Both the position numbers and the translations under genes were made by a program. The notes beneath the pieces were generated by a model that saw only the letters and a program-made list of their open reading frames with translations, was not told the origin of the DNA and searched no databases. From Ptiloglossa arizonensis (taxonomy: Eukaryota > Arthropoda > Insecta > Hymenoptera > Colletidae): a stretch of 64,000 bases of DNA. The DNA lies in contig NC_135055.1 in the NCBI RefSeq assembly GCF_051014685.1, forward strand, positions 18,092,001-18,156,000. The letters are read 5' to 3'. Below are positions 60,546 to 64,000 of the stretch, piece by piece. Each line of letters opens with the position of its first letter. Position 1 is the first letter of the stretch.

Positions 60546-62304
60546 TCGCCAACCACTCGAGTAAATAACCGTAGAAAATTTCTACTCTGCCCATCGCTCG
60601 AATAATAAATCCAACGAGTATTATTTCCCTCCTCGATTGCCCTGGTAAACATCAAAGAATGTTCGTTCGTTCGTCACCCGAATAAACAGTCGCATAATAT
60701 TTTCATTCGTCCGGCACTCTTGCAAAATTCCGTCCTGCGGAAACGCAGCCGTCACCCGGATACGGTTCGCGCGACAACTCGCGTTAAAAGAGCTCCTCCG
60801 GCGCGATCACGAGCCGCGTATTCGCCATGCCGGTTAATTAACAATCGCATCGAGCGATACGTATCGCGTTAACACGGTTGCAGCAGGACTTTCACTCGTA
60901 TCATTTCGCTTCGTCGGGTAAAACTTCGATTCGAGGAAGAGAAGCCGACAGTGAGTCACTCGGGCGTTGGTAACCAACGGGGCGTTAATTTTTTCGTTTT
61001 TGCGTATACTCCCCGTTCTCTCTCTCTCTCTCTTTTTATTTTTTTGTTTTTTTTCTCTTCCACACTTTTCCCACTTTTGCGTTTCGTTTTACAAAGAGCA
61101 CGATTAGAAGAGCGTGAAACAATCGTACGCCACCTCGATGATTCATACAGGTGCAACGTGACTAATCGAATTTTCGCTCGCGAACGTCTTTCGAATCGTT
61201 TCGTTCGCGACATTGTTCACTCGGACGCGATTTCAACGTCGCTCGGGAATTAATCGATCCTTCGAGGGATAACGGGTGTCTATTATTACGCGGGTATTTG
61301 TCTCTCCTTACCTCTGACGCCATGTTTCCCGAACGCCGCGAAGAACGTTGGAGATCTGCCCCGTGCAATATTTCAACAGTGCTTTCGCAGACCAGAGCTC
61401 GAATATACACACGCGACAGTGGACCACGTCCAAACCAACGAACGAGATTCGTTTACGTCGGTGTCGCGATGCACGGTGCACCCAAAGAGTGCATATTTTT
61501 CGCGGAATTCGATTCAAAACGAACGCTAGGAATTTCGTTCATCGTTTAGGCCGGCGTCTACAATTTTTCGGATAACATTCGATCGTGACGAACGAAATTT
61601 TACAAGATTGAATCGACCAATGTAAAATACTTGTGAGTTATCGGTGTAACTTATCGATGGGAAATTTTTAAACACAATGTTGGCTAGTCTTCTATCTTCT
61701 CGAGAAATGACGAGAACGAGCACGCGTGATTTGACGAGAAAGATTGCTGGAATTATGGAATCGATCAGGGAGCATCGAAGAGTATCGATATTTCACCGAT
61801 TGGAATTTTTTAATAATATTTAATCTTCTCGAAAGAGTGAAATAATGTGTATTTATTTTCCACGGGGAAACTATGTTTCGGAGAAGGTAAATATGTAACG
61901 TTATTTACAATTTTACGACAGTTAGGAACACCAAAGGGGGTGTATGTCAAAATTGAAAACGAATGTCAAAATTACGAGTTTGTAAATTTTGTTGCTTCTT
62001 GGAGGGCGAGATATTTTCGCTTTTCGCGCATCGATCTCGATTTCGGTATACTATCGGTAACGACAAACCGGGAAACTCGAATGTTGAAAGCTCGATTGTT
62101 TACAATTTTATAATTGTAGGAGTGGAAGGGGCTAAGTGCCAAAATTAGACAGATTGGGAGCTTTCCATAATGAGATGCTAGACGTCCTTGCCAATAACCT
62201 TAGAAATATATCTTCCGTTAAACGTACTAAACATCGATGGCCTCTTGAACATTCCTGTGTTCCTTTTGCAATAGCAACTCGAATATTTCCTTTTCATAAT
62301 AAAA
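60546..62304. other. Unique sequence, no gene recognised
   Basis: CpG-rich at 60.7-61.6 kb with a TC microsatellite at about 61018-61033. GCCGACA|GTGAGTCA near 60949 matches a splice donor, but no coding frame supports it. Frames of 65-100 codons lack recognised domains. Confidence 0.35.
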
Positions 62305-62940
62305 AAAAAACAGAATTACGAGAAATTCAAAGGTTAGTTATTTTCAAATTAAAGTTCAATATTTATATTTAATCAAAAAATTCTCTCAAAGTTCTAACAG
62401 CCATGTAACGCAACTACCTATATTAATTTGTATTTTTAAACACGAGAATTAAAATTACTATATATGAAATTTTTTCACTTTATTTATTTTTACGTAAAAA
62501 TTGTATATTCCATTTCTACGACCTCCCCCATGGATCATCGCCTTTTAGAGTGTCTCGTACATTTTTTACCATCCAGGAACATTGAACCTACTCGTGAGTC
62601 ATTTTTAATCGAAGATTGCGATACAAAATTGCGAGAAATTCAAAGGCAAGATATTTTCAAATTAAAGATTCATATTTATATTCAAACAAAAAATTCTCTC
62701 AAAGCTCAAACAGCAATGTAACGAAACTACCTACGTTAATTTGTATTTTTAAACACAAGAATTAAAATTACTATATATGAAATATCTTCACTTTATTTAT
62801 TTTTACGTATAAATTGTATATTCCATTTCTACGACCTCCCCCCATGGATCATCGCCTTTTAGAGTGTCTCGTGCACTGTTTTCTCGCCATCTAGGAACCG
62901 TGAGCCCACTCGTGAGTCATTTTTAATCGGAGAAACTGCT
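62305..62940. repeat. 313-bp repeat, about two copies
   Basis: GAGAAATTCAAAGG starts at 62320 and 62633. GACCTCCCCCATGGATCATC starts at 62520, with a near-identical partner at 62833. Both spacings are 313 bp. Units share AAAATTCTCTCAAAG, TTAATTTGTATTTTTAAACA and ATTACTATATATGAAAT. The second end diverges near 62880. Non-coding. Confidence 0.9.
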
Positions 62941-63269
62941 GGAAGAGTAACGCCTGTTACGCGGCGCTCGCAACCTCGGCGCCGAGTCACGAATTTCCAG
63001 CGGCGGTGTAAAAAAATTTAACGCGATTTCACGGACGGTCGAGCAACGGTAGAAATCCGGTCGTTAAGTGGGCAACGAGACGGCAAGACCAGCGATCGTG
63101 ATTTCACGAACCGGGCAGCAATAATGGGCGCTGTAACAGCTAATCGCCCGCGGCCAGAAGTTCCGCCCGTAATCGCTTCTCCATGATTTACGAACACGCG
63201 AGTCGCGAAACAACGGATCATTAATAGCGCTACATTGTAGCTATTGTTCTCTTCGTTTTTCCGTAACCG
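62941..63269. other. Unique CpG-rich sequence, no gene recognised
   Basis: Short GC-rich stretch with GCGGCGCTCGCAACCTCGGC. No frame of note and no structured feature. Confidence 0.35.
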
Positions 63270-64000
63270 TCCTGTAATCGAACGTTGACTCGTCAGAGTT
63301 TCTGGAAATTCGTGTTTCGAGAATTTATTTTTAGGTTAGGAATTCCTCGGGTCAATTGCATTCGTATATTACGATATCGTGTTATACGATCGGTTCAACT
63401 AGAGAAATTAAAGATACGATAATATGGACGAACGATTATTATCGTTGATGTTATTTTTAAGAATTGCGGAATCGAACGTTGACTCGTCACAGTTTCTGGA
63501 AATTCGTGTTTCGAGAATTTATTTTTAGGTTAGGAATTCCTCGGGTCGATTGCATTCGTACATTACGATATCGTTTTATATGGTTGGTTCAACTAGAGAA
63601 ATTAAAGATACGATAATATGGACGAACGATTGTTATCGTTGCTGTTATTTTTAAGAATTGCGGAATCGAACGTTGACTCGTCACAGTTTCTGGAAATTCG
63701 TGTTTCGAGAATTTATTTTTAGGTTAGGAATTCCTCGGGTCAATTGTATTCGAATATTACGATGTTCTACAAATTTCTTTCCGTTTCTACAAATTGTTAT
63801 CGATTCGTTTTATATCATTGGTTCATCTAGAGAAATTAAAGATATAACAATATGGACAAACGATTATTATCGCTACTGTTATTTTCAAAAACTGTGAAAT
63901 CGAACATTGATTCGTCAAGGTTCCTGGAAATCCGTGACTTAAAAACTTATTTTCAGGTTAGAATTCGTCTGGCCAATCGTACACGAATATTACGATACCT
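63270..64000. repeat. 194-bp repeat running off the window end
   Basis: AATCGAACGTTGACTCGTCA starts at 63276, 63470 and 63664 (194-bp steps), with a diverged copy (AATCGAACATTGATTCGTCA) at 63898 after a 40-bp insertion in the third unit. Units share TTTCTGGAAATTCGTGTTTC, TTAGGTTAGGAATTCCTCGG and CTAGAGAAATTAAAGATA. The array is cut by the window edge. Confidence 0.92.

Noticed and set aside
63270..64000. TTAGGTTAGGAATTCC considered as TTAGG telomeric repeat
   Set aside because: Only one and a half TTAGG-like words per 194-bp unit. No run of the insect telomere repeat is present.

Overview
The window looks like nuclear DNA from an arthropod, most likely a hymenopteran such as a bee. It is AT-rich but keeps many CpG dinucleotides (TCGA, CGAA and ACGA words occur throughout). 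It has many T and A homopolymers, one canonical eukaryotic tRNA gene, a remnant of a mellifera-type mariner element, and more than twenty unrelated local tandem arrays. The taxonomic call rests on composition and on the mariner type. It is an inference, not a match to a named genome.

I find no protein-coding gene I can defend. All the long open frames are either stop-free readings of satellite DNA (4.6-5.1, 8.4-8.7, 52.8-53.3 and 56.4-57.7 kb) or short frames in CpG-rich DNA without recognisable domains. The only well-supported gene is tRNA-Lys(UUU) at 36198-36270 on the minus strand. A second tRNA-Lys-like body at 51657-51730 on the plus strand has an altered anticodon loop and a damaged T stem, and I call it a pseudogene. 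A few CpG-rich stretches (about 5.2-5.6, 24.6-25.3, 33.1-33.9, 48.2-48.9 and 53.5-54.2 kb) could be promoters or 5' untranslated exons of genes lying mostly outside the window. Two of them end at good splice-donor matches.

Layout. At 0-4.5 kb there is mostly unique DNA with a GC-rich 160-bp duplication. At 4.6-5.1 kb there is a GAGT/GAGTAAGT satellite. Further arrays follow: a 53/106-bp dimeric satellite (8.3-9.1 kb), a 24-bp minisatellite with longer-range order (11.7-12.6 kb), a 192-bp array between two matching flanks (14.2-15.8 kb), 156-bp repeats (16.1-16.45 kb), a 31-bp minisatellite (18.6-19.0 kb) and 144-bp repeats (21.9-22.4 kb). At 29.5-30.4 kb there is an 81-bp repeat, a possible TTAA-bounded element and the mariner remnant. 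Then come a 32-bp repeat (32.4-32.7 kb), the tRNA (36.2 kb), a highly uniform 158-bp satellite (38.2-39.4 kb), a cluster of strong hairpins (43.6-44.3 kb), nested duplications (46.3-46.9 kb), a 223-bp satellite (49.0-50.0 kb), 171-bp repeats (51.0-51.4 kb), the tRNA pseudogene (51.7 kb), 121/128-bp repeats (52.8-53.4 kb), a TTCGAGTATTCGAATA-type array (54.2-55.2 kb), a 71-bp satellite with a five-unit higher-order repeat (56.5-57.85 kb), 185-bp and 83-bp arrays (59.2-60.5 kb), 313-bp repeats (62.3-62.9 kb) and a 194-bp array running off the window end. By my hand-drawn boundaries about a quarter of the window is tandemly repeated.

Two observations deserve most attention. The first is the GC-rich hairpin cluster at 43.6-44.3 kb, where two neighbouring hairpins share a loop and show a compensatory base-pair change. 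The second is the similarity between the 71-bp satellite at 57 kb (minus strand) and the core of the 156-bp repeats at 16 kb. That suggests a satellite seeded from an end-like sequence of a dispersed element.
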